From: Planctomycetota bacterium
GTDB taxonomy: Bacteria; Planctomycetota; UBA8108; JACQVS01
Assembly: GCA_028280485.1 (NCBI GenBank)
Contig: JANQLS010000050.1
Coordinates: forward strand, 1-53,861
Direction: 5' to 3'
Length of the DNA stretch: 53,861 nt
Shown here: positions 7,542 to 16,921 of the stretch, piece after piece
Numbering within the stretch: position 1 is the stretch's first letter
How the letters are laid out: every line of letters starts with the position of its first letter
Notes under the pieces: model-generated
Told to the model about the DNA's origin: nothing
The model's input: only the letters and a program-made list of their open reading frames with translations
The model's database searches: none
Translations under genes and position numbers: made by a program

Positions 7542-10163
7542 ATGCGAGGAAAGTTAAGAAAAGAAGAACCCGTGAAGAAAACCGAAAGTTCCCAAGAAGT
7601 CTTTGGGTCTCCAGCCAATGCCCCAAGAGAGCAGAACGGCCTGGAACCTACTCCTCGAATCACTTCTAGCAGCAATCCCGACACCCAAGTCGAAGCTTTC
7701 ATTGAGGAAGTTCTCCGTCTGCCCAAAAACGCCAAGGGCATCGAGTGGATCCAACACGAACCGGCGCGGGATGCTCAGTTCTTAACGGATTCCGAAGACG
7801 ATTCCAACTTTCACGGACTCGACTCGCGCTGGAAATCCTACCTCCAGGAGCAGGGAATCCATCGCCTCTACTCCCATCAGGGTGAAGCTGTCGATGGGAT
7901 TCGCGAAGGGAAGCACGTAGTGGTGGTCTCGGCAACGGCCAGTGGGAAATCTCTCTGCTACAATTTGCCGGTATTGGATCACTTCTTAAAGAAGGGGAAG
8001 GGATACGCTCTCTACCTCTTTCCCACGAAGGCGCTCGCCCAGGATCAAATGCGTACTTTGGATGGGCACATCAAAGGGCTCGGTCTCAGTTTAGAAGCCG
8101 GGGTCTTCGACGGAGATACTGAGCCCCATATGCGAAAACGTCTGAAACAAAAAGGGCGTTTGATTCTGACGAATCCGGATATGCTGCATCGCTCTATCCT
8201 CCCTCACCATGGAGGCTGGGCGGGTCTGTTTGCAGGGCTCAAATATATCGTGGTCGATGAAGTTCATTCTGTTCGTGGCATCTTCGGTTCGAACGTTGCC
8301 AATGTAATTCGAAGACTCAAAAGAATCGCTAAGCGTTACGGCGCTTCGCCACAATTCATTGTCGCTTCCGCTACCATCTCAAATCCCCAAGAGCACGCTG
8401 AAAGTTTGTTGGGAGAAAAGATGCAGGTGATCGACAAAGATGGATCACCCCGTGGAGCCCGAACGGTGGTCTTCTGGAATCCTCCTTTGGTTGAGCGACC
8501 CGACGGAACCAAGTACCGAAAAGGACCCTTGAGTGTCGCGACGCGAATTCTTCCCGAGTTGTTAGAGCGGGGCATCCGCACGATCGGTTTTTGCCAGGCT
8601 CGTTCTTCGGTGGAATTGATGCTGCGTTACGTTTGGGATCGCTTGAAGGGGAACAAGTCGACGAAGCACTTAGCCGAAAAACTTGAGAGTTACCGTGCGG
8701 GCTACTTGCCGAATGAGCGACGTGAAATTGAACGTCGTTTGTTTTCGGGTGAGCTTTTAGGCGTTGTGAGTACGAACGCATTAGAGTTGGGTATCGACAT
8801 CGGTGGTCTCGATGCTTGTTTACTCGTTGGTTACCCCGGAACGGTTGCGAGTTTCCTTCAACGCGCGGGGCGGGCGGGTCGACGAGCCCGACATTCATTG
8901 GTGATCTTCGTTGCGGGTTCGGAACCCATCGATCAATACTTCATGCGCCACCCGGATGCTTTCTTTCAGAAGAGCCCCGAAGCGGCTGTGATCGAACCTG
9001 AAAATCCCTATATCTTAACGAAGCACTTAATCTGCGCAGCTTATGAATTACCGCTGACTCTAGAAGATGCGCAGTGGTTCACTGGGGGAGACCAGAGTTT
9101 ATTACGCGGCATTCTCGATCTCTTGGCACAAGGCGGGCAATTAAAGAAAGCCAACGGTAAGTATCACTACGTCGAGAAAGACTTCCCCGCTAAAAAGGTG
9201 AAGCTACGAACCGTTGGCGATGAAAACTTCACTATCTACGAAGGGAAAGGCGAGAAGATCATCGGTGAACTCGATTACGTCGCCGGTTTGTTGAGCCTCT
9301 ATGAAGGGGCTATTTACATCCATCGTTCTGAAACTCATTTCGTGGAAGAGCTCGATGTCGAAAACCAAATCGCGCGTTTACGAAAAGACGATAGCGGTTA
9401 TTACACTCAAGCCTTGCTTCAAAAAACAGTGGAAGAAGACCAAGCCTTAGAGAAGAAAGCTTGGCCCAATTTAGATGCTCTGAAGTTGAGTGAAGTAACG
9501 GTTGAGACGAGGATCACCGGGTTTAAAAAAGTACGCTTTCACACTGTAGAAAATATCGGTTATGGAGAAGTCGATCTTCCTCCTATTCGATTGGAAACGG
9601 TGGCCCTTCATTTTGAGGTGCCGCAAGTTCTGGTTGAGCAGGCGATGGAATTCGGCTCGGAGTTCTTCTTCAGCGGACTTCACGGGGTGTGTCGATTGTT
9701 CACCGGCCTTATGCCCTTTTTCGTTATGGGTGATCCGCGAGACATCGATTACTTCATCGATGGTAATACGGTTTATATCTACGATGTATTTGAGGGAGGG
9801 ATTGGCTATTCTGAAAAAGCCTACGAAAAGTTTGAAGGTATCCTCAAAGCTTCCTTAGAGCATGCGAACTCTTGTAACTGCCCGGCGGGTTGCCCGAGCT
9901 GTGTCTTGCCTTCTTCCAGTCGGTATGAGGTCGCGCTTGAACCCGGTATTCGAGAATTCCCCAAACCCAAAGAAGCTGCGAAGTATTTACTCCATGCCTT
10001 TTTAGGTTTAGAGACTTACAAGCCAAATTTAGAGGGTGTCGATTTAGCTCCGAAGCCGAATCCCCTCGAGCCCGAAGAAGCCTTAGATCCTCAAGTCGCT
10101 CGCAAAGTTGAGCGAGCCATGCGCGGTTTAAAGAAGTTCGGTTTGAAATCACAAGAGGATTGA
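7542..10163 (+). CDS. mrfA: DEVH-box helicase with Cys4 C-terminal domain (YprA/MrfA type)
   Basis: An 873-residue superfamily 2 helicase. Seen in order: Q-like region and Walker A (SATASGKS, about 7930-7953), motif II DEVH (about 8255), motif III SAT, a helicase C domain with TNALELGIDIGG, motif VI QRAGRAGR, and a C-terminal DUF1998-like part with the four-cysteine cluster CNCPAGCPSC. This order is that of Bacillus YprA (MrfA), which acts with MrfB in excision of mitomycin C damage. The next gene, 3 bases downstream, is a YprB/MrfB homologue, which strongly supports the assignment. The frame extends upstream to 7398, but that part lies in an intergenic repeat (7410-7449), so I start at ATG 7542 (MRGKLRKEEP); GTG 7572 is also possible. 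It is about 120 residues longer than YprA, partly from a variable N-terminus. Confidence 0.9.
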   Translation: MRGKLRKEEPVKKTESSQEVFGSPANAPREQNGLEPTPRITSSSNPDTQVEAFIEEVLRLPKNAKGIEWIQHEPARDAQFLTDSEDDSNFHGLDSRWKSYLQEQGIHRLYSHQGEAVDGIREGKHVVVVSATASGKSLCYNLPVLDHFLKKGKGYALYLFPTKALAQDQMRTLDGHIKGLGLSLEAGVFDGDTEPHMRKRLKQKGRLILTNPDMLHRSILPHHGGWAGLFAGLKYIVVDEVHSVRGIFGSNVANVIRRLKRIAKRYGASPQFIVASATISNPQEHAESLLGEKMQVIDKDGSPRGARTVVFWNPPLVERPDGTKYRKGPLSVATRILPELLERGIRTIGFCQARSSVELMLRYVWDRLKGNKSTKHLAEKLESYRAGYLPNERREIERRLFSGELLGVVSTNALELGIDIGGLDACLLVGYPGTVASFLQRAGRAGRRARHSLVIFVAGSEPIDQYFMRHPDAFFQKSPEAAVIEPENPYILTKHLICAAYELPLTLEDAQWFTGGDQSLLRGILDLLAQGGQLKKANGKYHYVEKDFPAKKVKLRTVGDENFTIYEGKGEKIIGELDYVAGLLSLYEGAIYIHRSETHFVEELDVENQIARLRKDDSGYYTQALLQKTVEEDQALEKKAWPNLDALKLSEVTVETRITGFKKVRFHTVENIGYGEVDLPPIRLETVALHFEVPQVLVEQAMEFGSEFFFSGLHGVCRLFTGLMPFFVMGDPRDIDYFIDGNTVYIYDVFEGGIGYSEKAYEKFEGILKASLEHANSCNCPAGCPSCVLPSSSRYEVALEPGIREFPKPKEAAKYLLHAFLGLETYKPNLEGVDLAPKPNPLEPEEALDPQVARKVERAMRGLKKFGLKSQED

Positions 10164-10166
10164 TCG

Positions 10167-10967
10167 GTGAGTGAACTTAAAAAGTCCTCTTGGCTTCGCT
10201 TATCGAAAAAGTTTAAAGAGAATGCTGCTTTAAACCGTGCTTCTCCATGTCCTGCTGAAGAACTCACAACCCAACCAAGTGAAGAAGATCCCTTTCTTCG
10301 TCACGTCGAAATCTATTCACCAGAGACGGGTGGCTTTCCGTCAGATCTCTTCGGTGAGTCATTTTTGTTAGAGAGTTTTCAGGATTTATGCAGCGGTGAG
10401 GGCCCGCTGGTTTTTTGGGATCTTGAAACCAGCGGCTTGGGGGACGTGCCTATTTTTATGTTGGGCGTCTTGCTTTATTTTCCCTCGCAGCCTCAAGCCT
10501 TTCGACTTGAGATATTGACGGCGAAAGGTTTTGAGTACGAAGAGGCCCTTTTAAAAGAAGCTTGCGATTTTTTATCTCAAAGCCGCCTTTGGATCAGCTT
10601 CAACGGTCGCTCCTTCGATTACCCTCGATTAAAAAAACGTGCCTTTCGTTACGACCTCGAAGTGCCTGAATGTGAATACCACTTAGACCTTTTGATGCAA
10701 GTACGTCGACGTTGGAAACACGATTGGCCCAATTGTAAGTTGGGAACCGTTGAACGAAGGTTGCTGAACTTAGAACGCGGCAAAAAAGATGTTCCCGGTA
10801 GTGAAGTCCCCGAACGTTACAACGACTACGTCGCCACCAAAAATTGGAAATGGATGGAGCCGGTCTTAGATCACAATCGAAGAGATCTTGTGGCGATGGC
10901 GGTATTGTTGGAACGCCTCTGCGAATTCGAACCTGGCTTCCTTAAAGACGTTCAATCGGCGGATTGA
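10167..10967 (+). CDS. mrfB: RNase H-like 3'-5' exonuclease (YprB/MrfB type)
   Basis: A 266-residue protein with a DnaQ-like (RNase_H_2) fold. The catalytic motifs are visible: WDLETSG with D85 and E87, then SFNGRSFDYPRL, then YHLDLL, and DHNRRDLVAM near residue 240. Family members use two metal ions for 3'-5' DNA degradation; MrfB works with the MrfA helicase in repair of mitomycin C adducts. The start is GTG, 3 bases after the helicase stop and preceded by caagaggattgatcg, so the two genes are one operon. The tetratricopeptide C-terminal part of Bacillus YprB is absent: the protein ends soon after the exonuclease domain, so this is a shorter version. The repair role is inferred from family and pairing. 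Confidence 0.88.
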   Translation: MSELKKSSWLRLSKKFKENAALNRASPCPAEELTTQPSEEDPFLRHVEIYSPETGGFPSDLFGESFLLESFQDLCSGEGPLVFWDLETSGLGDVPIFMLGVLLYFPSQPQAFRLEILTAKGFEYEEALLKEACDFLSQSRLWISFNGRSFDYPRLKKRAFRYDLEVPECEYHLDLLMQVRRRWKHDWPNCKLGTVERRLLNLERGKKDVPGSEVPERYNDYVATKNWKWMEPVLDHNRRDLVAMAVLLERLCEFEPGFLKDVQSAD

Positions 10968-10975
10968 ACATTTCA

Positions 10976-10998
10976 AACCCGAAGCGTAAGCGAGGGTT
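10976..10998. repeat. single arm of dispersed CCCGAAGCGTAAGCGAGGG repeat
   Basis: aacccgaagcgtaagcgagg followed by gtt lies 9 bases after the exonuclease stop and just before the terminator. It is another member of the family at 73, 1874 and 7265. Confidence 0.7.
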
Positions 10999-11011
10999 AG
11001 GGACCTATCTC

Positions 11012-11054
11012 AAAAAAAGCTCTCTGCGTATTTCACACGCAGAGAGCTTTTTTT
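11012..11054. terminator. bidirectional rho-independent terminator
   Basis: aaaaaaagctctctgcgt, a 7-base loop and acgcagagagcttttttt form a long perfect stem with A- and T-runs on both sides. It separates the mrfAB operon (+) from the dockerin gene (-) and should stop transcription from both. Confidence 0.92.
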
Positions 11055-11085
11055 ATTTATCGAATGAACTTACAAACTGACCGAA

Positions 11086-13569
11086 TCAGTCGTCAGTACA
11101 AATCGTACGTGCACAGGGTAGTTCGGGCTCGAGGTCGAAACCACATTCTTGGAAAGGCTCGGGAGGAGCAGCTTGTCCTAAGAAGAGGTAAGCAAAAATG
11201 TAGATGGCGTCACTGACGTCGACGAGTTCATCGTCATTGACGTCGGCGGCATCCATACAGTCAGGTTCATTACCACCTCGGAAGAGGTGCTGAAGAATGA
11301 AACTGGGGTCTGAAATGTTCATCGAGCCGTCAGCGTTAGCATCTCCACGGAGGAATTTCTTTCCGCCGATACCTTCGCTCATATTGATTTTCATGAGGCG
11401 TCCACTGTCAGCTGAAAGGACGAAGGCAAAGGATTCTTCTTCTGATTCAGTTACAGCTAAACTTCCGAGAGTCGTCGATCCGGTGCTTCCTCGTAAATCA
11501 GCAGCGAAGATTTCGGTTCCCGCACCAATCGTTTCAACACCCTCATCGTTTGAGGTTCGAATGTAAGATACGCGAGCGATTTGACTGGCGTTGCCGTCGG
11601 ATCCCGTTATCCAGTCTAAAGTGAGAGAGCTGCTTGAAACTTGAGTCACAGCGAGCCCGCCACCGACTAAACCAGAGTTTCCTCGAGGATTAGAAATTTG
11701 GGAGCTGAAGGATTGTCCCGTTAAACTTCCTGACCGGTCAAAAGAGTAGGCGACCTTATTGAGGCGGTCGACTCCCCAGAATTGCTGCCCTTCAGAGTCA
11801 TAACTGATGTCTCCGAGAACGGGAGTCCGACTTAAGTTGCTGGGGTTGCGAACTCGCATGGGAGTATCTTCAGGATTGATGGTGAATCCTTCGATCTCAC
11901 CGTCAGTGACAGCCAGGGTGGTGTGTTGGAGGTAGTGGTTTCCTTCCAAACGATAGAGCCAAGTCAGTTCTTGATTACTGGGGTTGTAAGCACAACTGAT
12001 AGTTTGGCCGCCGAAGAAATCGAATTGTCCGTCGAAAGGACTGTTCAACATCATTTTGAAATTGAGGTCGAGATCGAAGACGAATCCTCGACCCGAAATC
12101 GCGTCGACAACGACCAATCGATCGAGGTCAGAGATATGAGTTACGCCTGAAATCGAGCTGGCCTCAACGGAAGCTGCGGATTGAATCGTAGCTTCGATAT
12201 CGATGGCTTCAACTAACTGGCCTCTTCCGATAGTCACTAAGCATGTGACATCGTCAACGGCGTCACCAGAGACAGTATCAACGCTCAAGGTGTACTCGTA
12301 GGATCCATCAGAAATGCGAGGATCGGTAAAGACATGTTCACCAGGACTCAATGTCGGTCCACCCTCAACTTCGTCTTGGGGGAGTTCGAGGACGACTTGA
12401 GTTTCACCCGTAAGAGTATCTCTTCGGCTGATCTCAAGTCCTTGAAGTGAATCGTAATTCTTCCAAGTCAGGAGAGTATTGTTTCCATTGGGGGCACAAT
12501 CGAAGGAGGCGACTCCGCGTGAGTCAGGTTTAGGAGTATCAGCATTGACCATGTGGATTTTTGGTTGGCCAGCTTCGCCGATATCTAAGAGCACTTCGAT
12601 GTGTTGGCCGGTACATGCCTCTTCAACCATTCCGATACCGGTGATGAATTTGTGGTCACCGATCGTTTCTTGAATGTTGTAGGAGTGTCCGGTAGCGTCG
12701 CCAAAAGTAACGGCTAAGCCATTCTCATCTCCAGCACTGGCGAAAACGCGATCGACGACAGTAGCACCACCAGCTGAAGAAGGACCGTGGGGGATATCGA
12801 AGTATGCTTTTCCGTCGACTTCAACGTAAGTGATCGAGTTTCCGTAAGCAGCATTTGAATCGCCTAATGAAGGGTTGATGAAGAAATTGACTTCGCCCTC
12901 TTCAACGATGGGCTCACCCGAAAAATCGAACTCGAAATAGATATCGTTAACGATATCTACGCCCCAGAAAGTGTTTCTTTGGGCGTGGAAGGTGATTCCG
13001 CCGATCGTTCCAACTTGTTCAAGATTTAACAAGTTGGCGAGTGAGACCATGTTGATCTCGATGGCATCTTCGAACAATTCACCTGAATTGAGGTCAGGAG
13101 AAGTTCTCAATAAGCGAGGGTTCGGAGGAATTTCGGATGAAGAGCTGCCTTGACTTGCGATGGCCCAGTAAAGGAAGCGGAGATTGGGATCATCGTTGTG
13201 ACGATAAGCCATTCCCGAAGTAGGGCGTGAACCACCCGGTGAAAGAGCGACGGTGAGGGGAGAGAGGATGTCTGTTCCACCAACCGTTTCGAAGATATGG
13301 GTTAAGCCACTGAAGTAATCAGCGATATAAACTAAGTCGCCACCATCTTCAGCTAAACCAGGAATGCGGACGACGCTTCCGGGAAATTCACCGGCGTGAT
13401 CGATGTTTGGAAAAGAACATCCACCGTAGGGTTTTTCTTCGTTACAGAAGATACAAAGCTGTTGAGCTTCTGCTGATCGAGTGGCAAGGGCCATGAGCAA
13501 GGTGATCAGAACGAGTCCGATTCTGCTAGACAGCCTTACTGTTACCGATTTCGACTTTTGCTGCTTCAT
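11086..13569 (-). CDS. large secreted protein with C-terminal dockerin pair
   Basis: An exported protein of about 827 residues. The longest frame starts at 13647, but the ATG at 13569 (MKQQKSKS) begins a clean signal peptide ending in TRSAEAQQ, so I use it. The body has two similar beta-rich halves, each with motifs such as GMAYRHND / GVDIVNDIYFEFDFSG and GVDRLNKVAYSFDRSG, probably propeller-like repeats. Between them is a fibronectin III-like segment (LTWKNYDSLQGLEISRRD with EYTLSVD). The last 85 residues are a type I dockerin pair: RGDANADGSMNISD and DAADVNDDELVDVSD, then a Cys-rich end. Dockerins bind calcium and cohesin domains; a cohesin-like domain is found in the next gene. Function of the body is unknown. 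No catalytic domain is recognised. Confidence 0.85.
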   Translation of the reverse strand: MKQQKSKSVTVRLSSRIGLVLITLLMALATRSAEAQQLCIFCNEEKPYGGCSFPNIDHAGEFPGSVVRIPGLAEDGGDLVYIADYFSGLTHIFETVGGTDILSPLTVALSPGGSRPTSGMAYRHNDDPNLRFLYWAIASQGSSSSEIPPNPRLLRTSPDLNSGELFEDAIEINMVSLANLLNLEQVGTIGGITFHAQRNTFWGVDIVNDIYFEFDFSGEPIVEEGEVNFFINPSLGDSNAAYGNSITYVEVDGKAYFDIPHGPSSAGGATVVDRVFASAGDENGLAVTFGDATGHSYNIQETIGDHKFITGIGMVEEACTGQHIEVLLDIGEAGQPKIHMVNADTPKPDSRGVASFDCAPNGNNTLLTWKNYDSLQGLEISRRDTLTGETQVVLELPQDEVEGGPTLSPGEHVFTDPRISDGSYEYTLSVDTVSGDAVDDVTCLVTIGRGQLVEAIDIEATIQSAASVEASSISGVTHISDLDRLVVVDAISGRGFVFDLDLNFKMMLNSPFDGQFDFFGGQTISCAYNPSNQELTWLYRLEGNHYLQHTTLAVTDGEIEGFTINPEDTPMRVRNPSNLSRTPVLGDISYDSEGQQFWGVDRLNKVAYSFDRSGSLTGQSFSSQISNPRGNSGLVGGGLAVTQVSSSSLTLDWITGSDGNASQIARVSYIRTSNDEGVETIGAGTEIFAADLRGSTGSTTLGSLAVTESEEESFAFVLSADSGRLMKINMSEGIGGKKFLRGDANADGSMNISDPSFILQHLFRGGNEPDCMDAADVNDDELVDVSDAIYIFAYLFLGQAAPPEPFQECGFDLEPELPCARTICTDD

Positions 13570-14597
13570 TTCGTCATTTCCAGATACGTTGCATGTCATG
13601 AAATACATTTCATTTAAATGTATTTCCATAGAGCATCTCCAGCTCACTGTACGAGTGGTTGGAGGCTTAGCTTAATTTGATTTTTAGGGTGGTGATCCCC
13701 GATGGGTAAGGAGATCTTTCCGATGAGACCCTACGCCTGATCTTAAGGGTATTTAGATCACCGGTTTTAAACACCGGATGGCGAACGGTATAAGTCTTCG
13801 ATTTTACAACCAATCTCCATATTCTCGGGAAGTTTTCCTGAAAAACAACACTTCCAAACCTAGAGCTTGAAAGTACCAATATTTATAAACATCTCACCGC
13901 ATTGCGAACGTCGATACGAGATGCGCTCACAAATGGCCGAAAATAAGATGTATAAAGCCAAGTGGGGACTTAGGTTAAGCTGTCCGTTCCGGGGGTGTAT
14001 CCAAGTTGAATTCCTGCTAATTCCAGTCAATAACTGAGACAGATCGACTGAATTTGAGATGATTCAAAAAAGAAATATCTCAAAAAACCTGCAGAAAGAT
14101 GGGCTTGGAGGATAAGTGGCGCCTATTTCAGGAAGTAGGATAACGGCAAGTATACTTCTCGAACTGAGGGGGGTCAAGAAACAGGAGGGGGTGGAAGTTT
14201 GAATTTCCGTCCTCGCTCAATAGGTGATTTGAGAATACTTGAAGCCGTGAATTTTTAAGACTTCCAACTTAACTAGCCCGAAGCCCTATCGAGGGGCCAG
14301 CTCAATTAGAATGGCCCCTCGCTAGCGCATCGGGCTAGTTAGGGGCGTATTTTTACTAAATTAATCCAGCTCTTACTAAAAACTCCCAACCTCTACGGCC
14401 TTGCCAGCATTAAAGCTGGCGTGTTTTGCTGGGTTGCTTATCATTAAATCTGTTGGGCATATTATTTTCATTCCCTTAAGAAGACCCGGAATCCCCTTTT
14501 CCTGGGTTATTCAGCGAAGTTCACAGTAAGCCACCTGTGCTTCTTAGTTTAAATATCCTCAAAGTAACTCCTTCGAGTTCTTAACTGATTGGATCTC
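13570..14597. other. 1.0-kb divergent spacer with one long inverted repeat
   Basis: The spacer lies between the two divergently transcribed dockerin genes and should carry both promoters. It contains the inverted repeat at 14271-14340 and small hairpins such as gccagc-attaaa-gctggc at 14403-14420. No frame in it looks coding. Confidence 0.5.
14271..14340. repeat. long inverted repeat of the CCCGAAG/CTTCGGG family
   Basis: Left arm 14271-14299 begins aactagcccgaagccctatc and right arm 14312-14340 ends cgcatcgggctagtt. The 29-base arms are complementary apart from a few central mismatches and enclose a 12-base loop. It is a full-length relative of 16110-16165. Confidence 0.85.
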
Positions 14598-16055
14598 ATG
14601 AACCACATGTATACAAAATTGACATGTACGGGCCAGCGTTCTGTCTCTGATTTTAAATTTCTCAATGCTCTTCAACTTTGCCTGTTCTTGGCTTTTTTGA
14701 TGGGCGGCCAGAATTTCCTCTCGGCCCAAGATGATCAGCAGGTAGAGCTTCATATCCTTGCAGATACCGATACCCTTCGACTTTGTGATGGAGGAGAAGA
14801 GCTCACTGTAGAAGTGTGGCTTCAAAACCCGAATTTATTGAGCGTGGGTGGATTTCAAATTTACTATGCCTTCCCTGCAGAATATCTCACCTTAGATCGT
14901 TTTGAATCGCGTGGCTTGGCTTCGGTGAATACCAATGGCCCTTCCGAATTTGGTGGGGGATTTCCGGCTTGTGCGGATGACGTTGGTAACGACCTTTGGG
15001 ATGATGGGATCGGACGGGATGTCTTCTCATTGGTTGCCAGTGTTACGAGTGAAGAAGACAAAACCTTGCTCGAAGGTGAGTCGGTATCCTTAGGGGCTTT
15101 TATATTCAAAGTTAAAGACGATGCTCCTTTGGGTACGGTCACATTAACCTTTCCCTTGGAGACTTGCCCTCCCGTAATTATCGATCAAAAAGCCGTTTTT
15201 GATATCTCTGGCAATAAGCTCGACGTTGTCATCGGGAGCGGAGATCTTTCACTGACGCTCGAACGTGAGCCCGTTTTAGATTCATTAAGCTGCGAGCATT
15301 CTAGTGAAACCGGAACATCCACTTTAACCTGGGAAGTCCCTGAAGGGACCGCGCCCGATGCCTATTCAATTTATCGAGACGGTGAACTCATCGCTCCCTT
15401 CGTTCCAGGATTTATGAGAACCTATGAAGATGATTTACCGAATCTTTGTGGCACAGTTCAGTACGAAGTGGCGTTACAGGTGGATGGTGAAGAGGTCGAA
15501 TGTCGAACTTCTTGTGTTGTTCAAGCGATCGGTGTTGAAAACTTTATCTGTCAAGTCGATGAAGAAACTTCAGAAATCGTCCTGAATTGGACTCTCCCTG
15601 AAGGTGAAGTGATCGACTCCTTGAACCTCTATAAAAATGATGAGCTCCTTCCGGTCGATTTAAATCCATTGATCACAACTTACCGTGAGCCCGTTGGAGA
15701 TCCTTGCGCAAGTGTTGTTTTTGAGTTGGCGATCGAAAAGGATGGGGTGGAGTCACCCTGTCGGACTCGTTGTGAGTTCGGCGAGGGTTTAGTCCCAGTT
15801 GATTTTATTAGAGGCGATGTCAACTTCTCCGGAAATCAAGATATCTCGGATGCCATCTTATCCCTCAACTTTCAGTTCTTGGGGGATCCACTGATCACAT
15901 GCCCCGATGCGGCTGATAGTGATGACAACGGAATGCTAACGGTAGGGGATGCGATTTGGATTTTGCAGTTTCTCTTTCTCGGTGGTGAGCTTTTTCCTCC
16001 TCCATTGGATGAAGCGGGTTCTGATCCCACGCCGGATGATTTGTGTTGTTACTAA
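14598..16055 (+). CDS. secreted cohesin-like, Fn3-like and dockerin protein
   Basis: An exported protein of about 485 residues. The frame can begin at TTG 14589; ATG 14598 or 14607 is more likely, followed by a hydrophobic signal ending in FLSAQ. After that comes a cohesin-like beta domain of about 170 residues (EVWLQNPNLLSVGGFQIYYA, then VSLGAFIFKVKDDAPLGTVT). Two related Fn3-like modules follow, each with a TLTWEVPEG / VLNWTLPEG strand, an IYRDGEL / LYKNDEL turn and a C-R-T-x-C end. The last 75 residues form a dockerin pair (RGDVNFSGNQDISDAILSLN, DSDDNGMLTVGDAIWILQF). Having both cohesin-like and dockerin modules allows chain-type assembly on the cell surface, which is inference. The hairpin after the stop may end transcription. 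Confidence 0.82.
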   Translation: MNHMYTKLTCTGQRSVSDFKFLNALQLCLFLAFLMGGQNFLSAQDDQQVELHILADTDTLRLCDGGEELTVEVWLQNPNLLSVGGFQIYYAFPAEYLTLDRFESRGLASVNTNGPSEFGGGFPACADDVGNDLWDDGIGRDVFSLVASVTSEEDKTLLEGESVSLGAFIFKVKDDAPLGTVTLTFPLETCPPVIIDQKAVFDISGNKLDVVIGSGDLSLTLEREPVLDSLSCEHSSETGTSTLTWEVPEGTAPDAYSIYRDGELIAPFVPGFMRTYEDDLPNLCGTVQYEVALQVDGEEVECRTSCVVQAIGVENFICQVDEETSEIVLNWTLPEGEVIDSLNLYKNDELLPVDLNPLITTYREPVGDPCASVVFELAIEKDGVESPCRTRCEFGEGLVPVDFIRGDVNFSGNQDISDAILSLNFQFLGDPLITCPDAADSDDNGMLTVGDAIWILQFLFLGGELFPPPLDEAGSDPTPDDLCCY

Positions 16056-16079
16056 AGTAGTCGGCTCAGCCCCTGAGCC
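16053..16079 (+). repeat. post-stop motif with GGCTCAG hairpin
   Basis: The motif taaagtagtcggctcag, identical to 1794-1810, starts in the stop codon. It is extended here into a perfect hairpin ggctcag-ccc-ctgagcc (16063-16079). Confidence 0.6.
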
Positions 16080-16109
16080 GGTATTTCCAAATTAATAGTA
16101 ATCGTTAAT

Positions 16110-16165
16110 AACTAGCCCGAAGCGCTAGCGAGGGGTTCTTCCCTCGCTAGCGCTTCGGGCTAGTT
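16110..16165. repeat. perfect 25-bp inverted repeat (CCCTCGCTAGCGCTTCGGGCTAG family)
   Basis: Left arm 16110-16134 (begins aactagcccgaagcgctagc) and right arm 16141-16165 (ends cgcttcgggctagtt) are perfectly complementary, with a 6-base loop gttctt. This is the best example of the family in the window. It could act as a hairpin in RNA or a cruciform in DNA. Confidence 0.92.
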
Positions 16166-16231
16166 AAGTGAATGTATTAAAAGTTCACAACCTCGGGGTG
16201 AGTCGACTACTAAGAGCGACTACTAAAAATC

Positions 16232-16265
16232 AAAAAGCCACGCCCTTAATCCGGCGTGGCTTTTT
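16232..16265 (+). terminator. rho-independent terminator
   Basis: aaaaagccacgcc-cttaatcc-ggcgtggcttttt: an 8-bp GC-rich stem with flanking A- and T-runs that works on both strands. It lies 180 bases after the cohesin/dockerin gene. Confidence 0.85.
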
Positions 16266-16427
16266 CGTGGGATGGCCTTTTTTCTCTTCAATTTGGGGCC
16301 AATTTGGGCCAAAATTACCCTCAGTTGGAAAATTGATGGTCGGCTACTCCCTTCTCTACCACCACCTTGTTTTTTGATTCTTCCAGCTCTTGAGTTGGGT
16401 GGGAATGATTATTAAGTCTATTTAGCT

Positions 16428-16459
16428 AAAAGCCTTGTAGGGAATGGTAGGCTTTTTTT
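16428..16459 (+). terminator. possible second terminator
   Basis: aaaagcct and aggcttttttt pair over 7-8 bases around a 13-base loop and are followed by a T-run. No gene directly precedes it, so it may insulate the dcw cluster. Confidence 0.5.
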
Positions 16460-16598
16460 CGGGTGTAAATTCTTAGTTTTTAATCGAATCCTCAAGTTCT
16501 TGTGTTCTTGAGCTTGATTTGTACCATATGTGGTGTTATTGGCTTCTAAGTGCTGATAATATAAGAGTTAAGAACTGGGATCTTCAGAAATTTTAGGG

Positions 16599-16626
16599 TT
16601 GATTTGAAATTAAATATGCCTAATAT
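16599..16626 (+). promoter_or_regulatory. possible sigma-70-type promoter upstream of mraZ
   Basis: ttgatt and taatat are separated by 16 bases, about 295 bases before the mraZ start. It is the best-looking hexamer pair in the spacer, but single matches of this quality occur by chance in AT-rich DNA. Confidence 0.25.
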
Positions 16627-16921
16627 GGGTAGAAAGTGGTTGCTGTGCCCAATCCGAGACTTTCAGGAGCGAACAAGACTCAGCGGCGAGTTTTTCAGTT
16701 CTCTCACCTTTCGGAAAACCTGAACAAAGCGCTTTGATTCAGGTGGGTGCGGGTGACTCCCGGTTCAGCCATTTCCGGTTGGTGCTGGGGGTTTCAATTT
16801 CGCCGCTTTGTCCATGGATAGCTGAGTCGCTCTCAGCTGGTGAGTTCTCGCTTCGGAGTTTGTTCTGTGTCGTCAATCGTCGTCGAATATTTTCAGCGCT
16901 TGAGTAGAAGAGGAGTCTCTC

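Larger units (their letters stand above)
16056..16921. other. 866-base spacer before the dcw cluster
   Basis: It holds the inverted repeat at 16110-16165, two terminators (16232-16265 and 16428-16459) and a possible promoter near 16599-16626. The small frame at 16168-16377 crosses a terminator and is not accepted as a gene. The leader of mraZ is about 300 bases long. Confidence 0.55.

Noticed and set aside
16168..16377. 69-codon open frame
   Set aside because: It runs through a strong terminator (16232-16265) and has no ribosome-binding site or recognisable protein.
16700..16921. MraZ-binding TGGG repeats
   Set aside because: A few GGG stretches occur (near 16741-16752), but not three evenly spaced TGGGN boxes.
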